Assembly (NCBI GenBank): GCA_018268135.1
Contig: JAFDXD010000120.1
Coordinates: forward strand, 62,001 to 126,000
Direction of reading: 5' to 3'
From: Bacteroidota bacterium
Lineage (GTDB): Bacteria; Bacteroidota; Bacteroidia; Chitinophagales; Chitinophagaceae
DNA: 64,000 nt
Made by a program: the position numbers and the translations under genes. Of this stretch, positions 51,387 through 59,587 are shown in pieces. The notes beneath the pieces are model-generated. The model saw only the letters and a program-made list of their open reading frames with translations. It was not told the DNA's origin and did not search any database. Position 1 is the stretch's first letter; every line of letters starts with the position of its first letter.

Positions 51387-52148
51387 TTACTCTTCCCGCA
51401 TCTCTCTTCCTGTTAAATGAATGAAAACGTCTTCAAGATTAGCTGCTTTTACCTGTTTGAGACGTTCAAATCCTGTTGCAACAAGGTCATCTATCATTTT
51501 ATCGGGCGAGTCAAGTTTTATAATTTTTCCCTCATTCATAATGGCAATGCGGTCGCATAGCTGCTCTGCTTCGTCCATATAATGAGTGGTGATGATAACC
51601 GTAGTACCATTTGCCTTTATATCTTTTATTAGCTCCCATAAGTTTCTCCTGGCCTGAGGGTCAAGCCCTGTGGTAGGCTCATCCAAAAAAATTATTTTAG
51701 GTTTATTGATAAGAGTAGTGGCAATAGAAAAGCGTTGTTTTTGCCCACCACTTAGTTCATTGCTTTTATTTTTTGCTTTATCTACCAGGTTTACTTTTTT
51801 TAGCAATTCCATGGGATCTATTGGTTGATTATACAGTCCGGCAAAAAGTTTGATAAGCTCTACCAGGTTGAGCCCCGGATAAAAACCGGAAGCCTGCAAT
51901 TGCACCCCGATAATTTTCTTGATGTCGCCGGGCTGTTTATCCAAATCCATTCCATTTACCAGAATTTCACCACTGGTTTTATCCCGTAATGTTTCAATAA
52001 TTTCAAGCGTAGTAGATTTACCTGCACCATTTGGGCCAAGCAATCCAAAGATTTCGCCTTCATTTACTTCAAAAGAAATTGATTTTACTGCCTGAAAATC
52101 TCCATAATTTTTACAAAGATTTTTTACAGAAATAATAGTATTAGCCAT
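51387..52148 (-). CDS. ABC transporter ATP-binding protein (ABC-2 type, permease not adjacent)
   Basis: The 253-residue ATPase has Walker A GPNGAGKSTT near 39, the Q-loop GVQLQASGFYPGLNL, the signature LSGGQKQRF near 137, Walker B IIFLDEPTTGLD near 155 and the switch His in IITTHYMD. The C-terminal extension ending LEDVFIHLTGREMREE is typical of NodI/CcmA-like subunits of ABC-2 exporters. No permease gene follows; the FKBP gene is next, so the partner must be elsewhere or the gene is an orphan. Its start overlaps the fbp stop by 8 nt. Confidence 0.88.
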   Translation of the reverse strand: MANTIISVKNLCKNYGDFQAVKSISFEVNEGEIFGLLGPNGAGKSTTLEIIETLRDKTSGEILVNGMDLDKQPGDIKKIIGVQLQASGFYPGLNLVELIKLFAGLYNQPIDPMELLKKVNLVDKAKNKSNELSGGQKQRFSIATTLINKPKIIFLDEPTTGLDPQARRNLWELIKDIKANGTTVIITTHYMDEAEQLCDRIAIMNEGKIIKLDSPDKMIDDLVATGFERLKQVKAANLEDVFIHLTGREMREE

Positions 52149-53184
52149 TTGAATTTTTTAATGGGGTAGATAATTTACCGGATAAATAATCTTCCAGTTC
52201 TTCCATCATTTTTTTACTGCCTACAAAAAAAGGAGCCCGTTGGTGCAACTCGTGTGGCTGCACATCTAAGATATTTATAATGCCATTGGTAGCTTTGCCG
52301 CCTGCTTTTTCTACAATAAAAGCAAAAGGGTTGCATTCATACAGCAGTCTCAATTTGCCCTTGGGCTTATCTACCGTACCGGGGTACATAAATATGCCGC
52401 CCTTTATAAGATTGCGATGCACATCTGCCACCATACTGCCAATATATCTTTGCGTATAGGGGCCTCCGTTAGTCTTATCTTTTTTCTGGCAATTGGTTAT
52501 ATATTCCTTTATCCTTTGCTCCATCTGAAAAAAATTGCCGTGGTTTACCGAATAAAATTTTCCTTCTTCCGGGCATTTAATATCCGGATGGCTCAGGGTA
52601 AATTCTCCAATAGAAGGGTCTAAAGTAAACCCGTTAACCCCCCTTCTTGTGGCATATACAAGCATGGTAGATGAGCCATAGATAACATACCCTGCGGCTA
52701 CCTGCTTATTGCCCTGTTGCAAAAAATCGGCTTCTGTGGCGGGTTTCCCTATTTCACTCACTCTTCTGAATACACTAAAAATAGTTCCTATCGAAACGTT
52801 TACATCTATATTACTGCTTCCATCAAGGGGATCAAAGAGGCAAACATATTTTGATTTATTGCTCGTTTCATCATCAAATACTTCAATATGATCCATCTCT
52901 TCGCTGCCAATACCGGCGCAACTAATGCCGTGGCGTAGTACCCCTACCAACTGATTGTTTGCAAAAATATCTAACTTTTTTACTTCTTCGCCCTGTACAT
53001 TGGTAGTACCATGGTCGCCAAGAATATCTACCAGCCCCGCCTTATTAACCTCTACATTTATTCTTTTTGCAGCCAGGCCAATATCTCTTAGCAGGCTCGA
53101 CAATTCGCCCGTAGCTTTAGGAAAGGCTCGCAATTGTTGCAGGGTAAACTCATCCAGGGTTTGAACTTTTCTGTTGATTGCCAT
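52141..53184 (-). CDS. fbp: Fructose-1,6-bisphosphatase class I
   Basis: The 347-residue gluconeogenic phosphatase has the metal-binding signature CLFDPLDGSSNIDVNVSIGT near 112, the substrate motif KLRLLYECNPFAFIVEKAGG near 275 and GSMVADVHRNLIKGGIFMYP near 240. It hydrolyses fructose 1,6-bisphosphate to fructose-6-phosphate, which pgi (18930) can use. The N-terminal regulatory (AMP-site) region GELSSLLRDIGLAAKRI is present. The fbp stop overlaps the ABC ATPase start by 8 nt. A TAACTTTG box lies 25 nt upstream. Confidence 0.96.
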   Translation of the reverse strand: MAINRKVQTLDEFTLQQLRAFPKATGELSSLLRDIGLAAKRINVEVNKAGLVDILGDHGTTNVQGEEVKKLDIFANNQLVGVLRHGISCAGIGSEEMDHIEVFDDETSNKSKYVCLFDPLDGSSNIDVNVSIGTIFSVFRRVSEIGKPATEADFLQQGNKQVAAGYVIYGSSTMLVYATRRGVNGFTLDPSIGEFTLSHPDIKCPEEGKFYSVNHGNFFQMEQRIKEYITNCQKKDKTNGGPYTQRYIGSMVADVHRNLIKGGIFMYPGTVDKPKGKLRLLYECNPFAFIVEKAGGKATNGIINILDVQPHELHQRAPFFVGSKKMMEELEDYLSGKLSTPLKNSNG

Positions 53185-53209
53185 AAAACAATTTTATGAT
53201 TACACTTTA

Positions 53210-53217
53210 CAAAGTTA
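53210..53217 (-). promoter_or_regulatory. -7 promoter box (TAACTTTG) of fbp
   Basis: The minus strand reads TAACTTTG, 25 nt before the fbp ATG. The -33 is not evident. Confidence 0.45.
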
Positions 53218-53399
53218 GATTTGCATTTTCAAAAGTATGAAAGATTTATGATGTAAGGTAAGATGAAACTTTAGGGTCTTATTTTGTAAAACCGGCTTAT
53301 GGCAATACCCTTTTCTGTATTCATTCTAATGTAAGAAGTGGAGCAATTGCAGAGCTTTTAAAACTTTAATCATTCAAAGGCATTTTTAGAAAATCATTT

Positions 53400-54665
53400 A
53401 TGAAAATATACAAATTTGGAGGAGCCAGTATTAATTCTGTAGAAAGAATAAAAAATACCGGCAACATTATTAAAGACCACTCCGGGCAAAAACTTTTGTT
53501 GGTAATATCTGCTATGGGTAAAACCACCAATGCACTTGAAACAGTGGTAAACGCCTATTTTGAAAACCGTAAAGAAGATGCATTAAAGCTTTTTGAACAA
53601 GTAAAACAACATCATCTCGATACACTAAAATTTTTGACGGTATTGCACTGGCATCAGGCAGAAAAAAAGTTGAAAGATTTTTTTACAGAAGTAGAATGGA
53701 TGCTACACGATAAGCCGGTAAGGCCTTACGATTATTATTATGACCAGATAGTATGTTGTGGCGAATTACTCAGCAGTAATATGGTTTGCAATTATTTAAT
53801 AGAAGAAAAAGTAAATGCTACATGGGTAGATGTAAGGGATATTGTACGAACCGATAATAATTTTAGAGATGCAGGTGTAGATTGGGCTGTTACCCAACAA
53901 AATATTGAAAACGATGTTCTTCCCTTATTTCAGGAATTTGATGTGGTAGTTACCCAGGGCTTTATTGGCGCTACTGATGAAAATGAAAGTACCACTTTGG
54001 GCAGAGAGGGAAGTGACTACTCAGCTGCAATTTTTGCAAACCAGATACAAGCAGAGAGTGTAACCATTTGGAAAGATGTAGATGCCATTATGAATGCTGA
54101 CCCCAAACAATTTAAAGATGCTGTAAAAATGCCTGAACTTAGTTACCATGAAGTAATTGAAATGGCTTACTATGGCGCACAGGTTATTCATCCAAAAACC
54201 ATTAAGCCATTGCAAAATAAAAATATACCATTGTATGTAAAAAGCTTTTTAGATCCCTCCTTACAAGGCACCGTCATCAGCAATGCCAATGTAAAAAATC
54301 TTCCTCCCGTTATTGTTATCAAAGAAAAGCAAGTACTCATACAATTTAAATCAAAAGATTATTCTTTTGTAGAAGATAAGCCGGTAGCGCAATTGCACGA
54401 AATATTCAGAAGGGTAAAAACAAAAGCAAATCTTTCGCAAAATACCGCCATCTCCTTATTGTGCTGCTGCGATGACCACTATGAAAAAATTGACAAACTT
54501 GCCCAGGAAGCTTCTACCATTTTTGATGTAGAACTAGAGAGGAATTTATCGCTCTTAACCATTAGGCATTATGATGAAGAAACCATCAAAAAACTGGCAG
54601 GAGATAAGACCATTGTACTTGAGCAAAAAACTATCAACACTATACAAATGGTATTAAGGGGATAA
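53400..54665 (+). CDS. Aspartate kinase (monofunctional)
   Basis: The 421-residue enzyme starts MKIYKFGGASINSVERIKNT, the aspartokinase 'KFGGTS' motif with Ala in place of the usual Thr. It carries VTQGFIGATDENESTTLGRE near 180, then GSDYSAAIFANQIQAE, SVTIWKDVDAIMNADPK and MAYYGAQVIHPKTIKPLQNK. Two C-terminal ACT-like domains (near 300-421) are short and divergent, which suggests altered feedback control. It phosphorylates L-aspartate for lysine, threonine and methionine synthesis. No other lysine or threonine genes are adjacent, and no homoserine dehydrogenase domain is fused. Confidence 0.93.
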   Translation: MKIYKFGGASINSVERIKNTGNIIKDHSGQKLLLVISAMGKTTNALETVVNAYFENRKEDALKLFEQVKQHHLDTLKFLTVLHWHQAEKKLKDFFTEVEWMLHDKPVRPYDYYYDQIVCCGELLSSNMVCNYLIEEKVNATWVDVRDIVRTDNNFRDAGVDWAVTQQNIENDVLPLFQEFDVVVTQGFIGATDENESTTLGREGSDYSAAIFANQIQAESVTIWKDVDAIMNADPKQFKDAVKMPELSYHEVIEMAYYGAQVIHPKTIKPLQNKNIPLYVKSFLDPSLQGTVISNANVKNLPPVIVIKEKQVLIQFKSKDYSFVEDKPVAQLHEIFRRVKTKANLSQNTAISLLCCCDDHYEKIDKLAQEASTIFDVELERNLSLLTIRHYDEETIKKLAGDKTIVLEQKTINTIQMVLRG

Positions 54666-54670
54666 TTTTT

Positions 54671-55438
54671 TTAATCTAAAACATATTCCCCATTTTTATT
54701 CACCATCACAATTGGCAGTTGTTTTTTTGCTTCAAAATAATCAAACACTTCTTTCAGATTGTTATTAAACTGCCGTAGAGTTGGCCGGGTCTTCATATTT
54801 TCTGTAAGGTATTCCATCGATTTTTTTACATTGTACCTCACCGGAAAAATGTGTACAGGTATAAACTCCTGCCCCTGTGCTTTTACATTTGATGCTATTA
54901 CATATAGCTCTTCTATATAACTATCAGTGAGCGGAATGCAGCCGGTAGATACGCAGCTACCGTGTATATAAATAGCGCTGCCCGGCCTGAGAGAATCGCT
55001 TAAAATACGATCAGAAGCATTTGGATAATTAAGCCCCAAAGCCAGGTGATAATTACTGTTGGGGTTAAATTCATTAATATAATAAAACCCTTCAGGCACC
55101 TGATAATCGCCCTCTGCCCTTTTGGGGCCGGTAGTACCGCTTTGGGTACATACTTTATAAGTCTTAAAAAGTTTGTACGGCTCTTTTACATCTGAGCGTA
55201 CCCATACTTCCAATTGGCGGTCGTATTTAAAAGAACGGATATACATTTCCTGCGGGGGCCAGGTTAAATGCTCTCGTTCAAATTGCTTTTGTATAGAATC
55301 CTGAGTACGGGCAAGCGCATCCGGAAAACGATTGTAGGTTACGCCTTGCACATTCATCAATGGGCTTTGGCAAAAAGCCGTAACCGGCAAAAAAAATATT
55401 ACAAAAAATATCAATACACTACTTACAGGATGCTTCAT
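54671..55438 (-). CDS. YafK-like L,D-transpeptidase-fold protein
   Basis: The protein of about 255 residues has a signal peptide (MKHPVSSVLIFFVIFFLPVTAF); a start 6 nt further up is possible. The YkuD catalytic region reads AIYIHGSCVSTGCIPLTDSY, with the His and second Cys of the L,D-transpeptidase site and the extra Cys of the YafK (DpaA) branch. In E. coli YafK detaches the Braun lipoprotein from peptidoglycan rather than forming crosslinks. Other matching parts are EVWVRSDVKEPYKLFKTYKV and DYQVPEGFYYINEFNPNSNY. It is periplasmic, convergent with aspartate kinase (5 bp gap). Confidence 0.85.
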   Translation of the reverse strand: MKHPVSSVLIFFVIFFLPVTAFCQSPLMNVQGVTYNRFPDALARTQDSIQKQFEREHLTWPPQEMYIRSFKYDRQLEVWVRSDVKEPYKLFKTYKVCTQSGTTGPKRAEGDYQVPEGFYYINEFNPNSNYHLALGLNYPNASDRILSDSLRPGSAIYIHGSCVSTGCIPLTDSYIEELYVIASNVKAQGQEFIPVHIFPVRYNVKKSMEYLTENMKTRPTLRQFNNNLKEVFDYFEAKKQLPIVMVNKNGEYVLD

Positions 55439-55591
55439 CAACATAATGGGGGTGGTTCTACATAAAAACGTGAAAATAAAAAAAATATTGAAACCTGTTT
55501 TGTTAAAAAAGAATACCTGCCATTAGCCGCAACATGGTGGCTTGGCAGGTATTTTATAAATTCCTGAAACTCTGTATAAAACAATGAACAG

Positions 55592-56722
55592 TTATAAATT
55601 TCCCCTTGCTTCCTGCTCCCTCTCCAACGCTTCAAATAAGGCTTTAAAATTTCCTTTTCCAAAACTTTTAGCCCCCTTGCGTTGAATAATTTCAAAAAAC
55701 AGAGTAGGCCTGTCTTGCAATGGTTTGCTAAAAATTTGCAATAAATATCCTTCATCATCTTTATCAATCAATATACCCAGCTGGCTCAATGGTTGCAGGT
55801 CTTCATCAATGGCTCCTACCCTTTCAAGCACATCATCATAATAGCTTTGGGGCACTTTTAAAAACTCCACACCCCTGTCAACCAGGCTGGTAACGGTATT
55901 CACAATATCGCTGGTAGCAATGGCGACATGCTGCACCCCTTCGCCATTGTAAAAGTCAAGGTATTCTTCCACCTGGCTTTTCTTTTTTCCTTCTGCAGGC
56001 TCATTTATCGGAAACTTCACATATCCGTTACCGTTACTCATCACTTTACTCATCAGGGCAGAGTACTCTGTGCTAATATCCTTATCATCAAAACTCAATA
56101 TATTTTTAAACCCCATTACCTCTTCATAAAATTTTACCCAGGGGTTCATTTGGTTCCAGCCCACATTGCCCACGCAATGGTCTACATACAAAAGGCCCGT
56201 ATCTACCGGGTTGTAGGCTGTATCCCATTTTCTAAAGCCGGGCATAAATACTCCCGAATAATTTTTTCTTTCAATAAATAAGTGAACCGTATCACCATAA
56301 GTATGTATGCCACTCATCACTACTTCACCATCATTATCTTTATAAACAACAGGCTCCAAATAACTTTTGCCGCCCCGCCTTGTAGTTTGCAGCCATGCAT
56401 CTTTGGCATCCTCTACTTTTAGCGCCAAAAATTTTACTCCATCACCATGCAATGCCACGTGAGCCGCTATTTCACTATCTTTTCGCAAAGCTGTAGTCAA
56501 TACAAACGTTAATTTATTTTGTCTCAATACATAACTCACTTTATCCATCATGCCCGTTTCCGGCCCGGCATACGCAAGCGATTGAAACCCAAAAGCAGTT
56601 TTATAAAAATGAGCAGCCTGCTTTGCGTTGCCCACATAAAATTCTACATAATCAGTACCATGCAATGGTAAAAAATCGGTGGAGGCTTCTGTGTTTTTTA
56701 CAGCGCCTTGTGTAATTGTCAT
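55592..56722 (-). CDS. hpd: 4-Hydroxyphenylpyruvate dioxygenase
   Basis: The 376-residue enzyme is two VOC domains in one chain: LHGTDYVEFYVGNAKQAAHF at the start and the catalytic domain beginning LLYVDHCVGNVGWNQM. Iron ligands are the His in VDHCVGNV (near 182), the His in GVQHVAIATSDIV (near 260) and the Glu in PTLFFEIIQRKGAKSFGKGN (near 340), followed by the usual C-terminal FKALFEALEREQEARG. It converts 4-hydroxyphenylpyruvate to homogentisate in tyrosine degradation. No other gene of the pathway is adjacent. Its leader region contains dispersed repeat B and a possible upstream small ORF. Confidence 0.96.
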   Translation of the reverse strand: MTITQGAVKNTEASTDFLPLHGTDYVEFYVGNAKQAAHFYKTAFGFQSLAYAGPETGMMDKVSYVLRQNKLTFVLTTALRKDSEIAAHVALHGDGVKFLALKVEDAKDAWLQTTRRGGKSYLEPVVYKDNDGEVVMSGIHTYGDTVHLFIERKNYSGVFMPGFRKWDTAYNPVDTGLLYVDHCVGNVGWNQMNPWVKFYEEVMGFKNILSFDDKDISTEYSALMSKVMSNGNGYVKFPINEPAEGKKKSQVEEYLDFYNGEGVQHVAIATSDIVNTVTSLVDRGVEFLKVPQSYYDDVLERVGAIDEDLQPLSQLGILIDKDDEGYLLQIFSKPLQDRPTLFFEIIQRKGAKSFGKGNFKALFEALEREQEARGNL

Positions 56723-56768
56723 AGTAAATATTTTTTATTTTTTTTTTGGAACCGGGCGGCACACCAAT

Positions 56769-56825
56769 ATTCAACTTCATTGGCGTCGCACTCTTATACA
56801 GCAAACCTTTGCTCAGCAAATAACA
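56769..56825 (-). repeat. Dispersed repeat B, copy 1 (hpd leader)
   Basis: The plus-strand core CTTCATTGGCGTCGCACT (56775-56792) is identical at 62697-62714. Similarity continues for about 55 bp with a shared TACAG, CTTT, CTCAGC and AATAA order. It lies 47 nt before the hpd start codon on the minus strand. Confidence 0.7.
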
Positions 56826-56920
56826 GCACCATTTTCCGAATCCATTGCAAGCGCATTCATCAGCAGGGAGTAGTTCATACGCCTGTCTGCAAAAATTTTA
56901 TGAGGATAATCCGGCATCAT
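56813..56920 (-). CDS. Candidate leader small ORF upstream of hpd (35 aa)
   Basis: From ATG at 56920 the frame reads MMPDYPHKIFADRRMNYSLL, then MNALAMDSENGAVIC and TGA, the stop lying inside repeat B. A perfect TATATTTG box (56928-56935) precedes it by 7 nt. Composition is protein-like, but at 35 codons chance cannot be excluded. A longer frame to 56998 includes the promoter and is not favoured. It may be a leader peptide or a gene remnant. Confidence 0.3.
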   Translation of the reverse strand: MMPDYPHKIFADRRMNYSLLMNALAMDSENGAVIC

Positions 56921-56927
56921 CGTTTTG

Positions 56928-56935
56928 CAAATATA
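56928..56935 (-). promoter_or_regulatory. -7 promoter box (TATATTTG) of the hpd transcript
   Basis: The minus strand reads TATATTTG. Transcription from here would give an hpd leader of about 200 nt that includes the small ORF and repeat B. Confidence 0.45.
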
Positions 56936-56969
56936 ATAAAAACTAATAGGGCATTCCACAGCATCATTA

Positions 56970-56977
56970 TATATTTG
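56970..56977 (+). promoter_or_regulatory. -7 promoter box (TATATTTG) of purK
   Basis: A plus-strand TATATTTG, 34 nt before the GTG start of purK. It is divergent from the hpd box, with 34 nt between the two. Confidence 0.45.
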
Positions 56978-57011
56978 CCGTAATTTATTTTTTACCATTC
57001 ATACAAATCAG

Positions 57012-58142
57012 GTGCAAAAAAAAGTAGGCATTTTAGGAGGAGGGCAATTAGGCAGAATGTTATTACAGGCAGCCGCAAATTACCCCGTACAAACATTTGT
57101 GTTGGAAAATGATGACAATTGCCCGGCGGCACATCTTTGTACTCAATTTGTAAAAGGCAATATCAGCAACTATGATGATGTGTATCAATTTGGCAAAGGC
57201 CTCGATGCCATCACCATCGAAATAGAAGCTGTAAACGAAGATGCCTTAGAAAAGTTAGAAAGTGAGGGTGTAAAAGTTTACCCTTCTCCTGCGGCATTAC
57301 GCATCATTAAAAATAAAATACTGCAAAAGCAATTTTATGCAGACAATCAAATTCCGAGCAGCGAATTTGTAGTAACACAAAATCTGCAGGACCTTACACA
57401 GCACGAAACTTTTTTACCAGCAGTGCATAAATTAGCTACCGGGGGCTATGATGGCAAAGGAGTGCAAATCATTAAAAAAAAGGAAGACATTTCATTGGGT
57501 TTTGATGCACCGGCTGTATTAGAAAAAATGGTATCTCTACAAAATGAAATTGCCATTATGATTGCTATAAATGATAAAGGGCAAAGGGCAATTTACTCAC
57601 CGGTAGATATGGTGTTTGATGCAAACTTAAATTTATTAAGCTATCAGTTATCGCCTGCAGAGCTTCCCGAAAAAGTATTATGGAAGGCCGAAGCTATTGC
57701 TCTAAAAGTGGTAAATGAATTAAAAAGCCCCGGCATTTTTGCCGTAGAACTTTTTGTAGATAAAGATAATAATGTATTTGTAAACGAAACTGCCCCCAGG
57801 GTGCACAACAGCGGCCATCACAGTATTGAAGCCTGCTACAGCAGCCAGTTTGATATGCTTTGGAGAGTAATACTTGACTATCCCCTGGGCAATACTGCTC
57901 CTATTTTGCATGCTGCAATTGTAAACCTAATTGGCGAAAATAATTATACCGGGCCTGCTAAGTACAATGGGCTCAATGATGTATTGGCAATGGATAATGT
58001 ATTTGTACATATTTATGGAAAAGCGCAAACCAAACCCGGTAGAAAAATGGGGCATGTAACCATCCTAAGCAACGAAAAACAAGAACTGCTTCACAAAGCA
58101 AAACAGGTAAAAGCATTGCTAAAAGTAGTAAGCGAAGATTAA
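57012..58142 (+). CDS. purK: 5-(Carboxyamino)imidazole ribonucleotide synthase
   Basis: The 376-residue ATP-grasp enzyme starts at a GTG codon: residues MQKKVGILGGGQLGRMLLQA give the conserved GGGQLGRM nucleotide-binding loop. Further motifs are LATGGYDGKGVQIIKK near 140 (ATP contact), AVELFVDKDNNVFVNETAPR near 240 and HNSGHHSIEACYSSQFDMLW. It carboxylates AIR with ATP and bicarbonate to N5-CAIR in purine synthesis; purE is not adjacent. No ATG is present near this start that keeps the GGGQLGRM loop at the usual distance, so GTG is accepted. Confidence 0.95.
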   Translation: MQKKVGILGGGQLGRMLLQAAANYPVQTFVLENDDNCPAAHLCTQFVKGNISNYDDVYQFGKGLDAITIEIEAVNEDALEKLESEGVKVYPSPAALRIIKNKILQKQFYADNQIPSSEFVVTQNLQDLTQHETFLPAVHKLATGGYDGKGVQIIKKKEDISLGFDAPAVLEKMVSLQNEIAIMIAINDKGQRAIYSPVDMVFDANLNLLSYQLSPAELPEKVLWKAEAIALKVVNELKSPGIFAVELFVDKDNNVFVNETAPRVHNSGHHSIEACYSSQFDMLWRVILDYPLGNTAPILHAAIVNLIGENNYTGPAKYNGLNDVLAMDNVFVHIYGKAQTKPGRKMGHVTILSNEKQELLHKAKQVKALLKVVSED

Positions 58143-58234
58143 TATAAAAGCACAAAATAAATTTGCCAGGCTTTTGCCTTTTGCCTCATAAAAAAGCGCA
58201 GATTTTTTTACTTTTTGTATCAAGCTGAGAGGTT

Positions 58235-58255
58235 AATAAAGGTTTGATATTAAAA
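58235..58255 (+). repeat. Dispersed repeat A, copy 2
   Basis: Exact copy of 27921-27941, located between the convergent purK and TolC genes. The left flank (58201-58226) has a poly-T/ACTTTTTGTATCAAGC segment similar to 27869-27890, and the spacer of about 40 nt seen in copy 1 is missing. Confidence 0.65.
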
Positions 58256-58273
58256 TACCTAACCCTTGCAGAT

Positions 58274-59587
58274 TTATAACTTAAGAAGATTTGCCATTCT
58301 TTTTAATGCAATCTCGGCTGTTTTGGCACTGAAATTTATATTTACCAACCGGTAGCCTGACTCTTCAAAACTTTGTTGAGCATTTCTTACTTCCACAATG
58401 GTAGCCTGCCTCAGATCAAAACGCATCAATGTTAATTGCAATAATTTTTCTGCAATACCATACGCTGCCACAGCACTATCTAATTGATGTATGCTAATGG
58501 TATATGCCTGATATTGTTTTACTGCATTGGCGTTATAATCTCTTATCAATATTTGCTTTTGCAAACCGGCATTTTGCACATCCAATTGCGCCACTTGCTT
58601 TTGCCTTTTGTACACAGAGCCATTGTAAATAGGGATACCAATACTCAACCCTACAGTAGGGCCATAATTTTGATTTAATAAAATATTGCCTGCTGCAGTT
58701 TTATTTCTAATAAAATTATAACCGGTAGTAGCCCTTATAGAAGGGTATCGCAATGCCTCAGTCTCCTTTACAATGTATTCGCTTATTTTAATTTGATTGT
58801 CGGCAGCAATAATATCAGGATTGTTGCTTAAGCCATTCAATATATCTGCAAGCATTATATTTTTATCTACCTCTATGCTGTCTTTTATTTCTATGGATGA
58901 ATCAGGATTGGCAGTTAGCATGCGCAATAATTCTGTTTTGGCCTGGCTAATTACCAACTGCTGAGCAAGTTTAGCCTGCTGCAGGTTGCTCAGGTCTATT
59001 TGCGCCTGAAATAGATCAGCATTATTGGCAAGCCCAACACTTTGCCTCACTTTTATCATTTGCAATTGCTGGTTAGAGGCATCTATTGAGCGGTCAATAG
59101 TTTTTAAATACTCCTGCTGCCTCACTATATCATAATATCCTATCATTACAGAAGCAATTACCTCTTGTACCTGCGATGTAAGTAATTGGCGGCTTTGGGT
59201 TTCTAACTGTGCAAGCCTTTTTTTGCTGGCCACTACCCTGCCACCGTTGTAGAGCAATATACTACCTGTAATGCCTGCCGATAGGGCATTAGAAGCAGCA
59301 TTGTTGCGGTTAATATTAGCACCGCTATTGAGTTTTTGATTTACACTTGATACCTGCTCATTGTCTGCAATATTTGCAGTAAGCAAAGGGAGCCCGCCGG
59401 CCACGCCTTTATTATTGTTAATACTATCCTGTGCAATATGGTTTTGCGCCAATTGTATATCAAGGCTACTTTGCAAGGCCATATTAACGGCATCGGGTAA
59501 ACGCAAAATTTTCTGCGCATACATCCCCGATCCTAATAGCAACAGGTTTATACCAAAAAATATTTTTTTAATCATCCCTATATTCAA
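58274..59587 (-). CDS. TolC-family outer-membrane protein of an RND exporter
   Basis: The 437-residue protein has a signal peptide (MNIGMIKKIFFGINLLLLGSGMYA) and two TolC repeats: LRLPDAVNMALQSSLDIQLA near 29 and the second from about 250. It carries the conserved beta-strand core ITGSILLYNGGRVVASKKRL near 108 and GPTVGLSIGIPIYNGSVYKR near 310, as in the family. It is the last gene of the operon MFP-RND-TolC; its start overlaps the RND stop by 4 nt (ATGA). It forms the exit duct for the pump. Confidence 0.93.
   Translation of the reverse strand: MNIGMIKKIFFGINLLLLGSGMYAQKILRLPDAVNMALQSSLDIQLAQNHIAQDSINNNKGVAGGLPLLTANIADNEQVSSVNQKLNSGANINRNNAASNALSAGITGSILLYNGGRVVASKKRLAQLETQSRQLLTSQVQEVIASVMIGYYDIVRQQEYLKTIDRSIDASNQQLQMIKVRQSVGLANNADLFQAQIDLSNLQQAKLAQQLVISQAKTELLRMLTANPDSSIEIKDSIEVDKNIMLADILNGLSNNPDIIAADNQIKISEYIVKETEALRYPSIRATTGYNFIRNKTAAGNILLNQNYGPTVGLSIGIPIYNGSVYKRQKQVAQLDVQNAGLQKQILIRDYNANAVKQYQAYTISIHQLDSAVAAYGIAEKLLQLTLMRFDLRQATIVEVRNAQQSFEESGYRLVNINFSAKTAEIALKRMANLLKL

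Noticed and set aside
53268..53372. Open plus-strand frame before aspartate kinase (SYFVKPAYGNTLFCIHSNVR...)
   Set aside because: It reads plausibly for about 30 codons but lacks a start and is closed by stops on both sides. No homologue is recognised.
56813..56998. 61-codon version of the hpd upstream frame (start at 56998)
   Set aside because: It would include both the minus-strand -7 box and the purK -7 box as coding. Only the shorter 35-codon form is kept as a low-confidence candidate.
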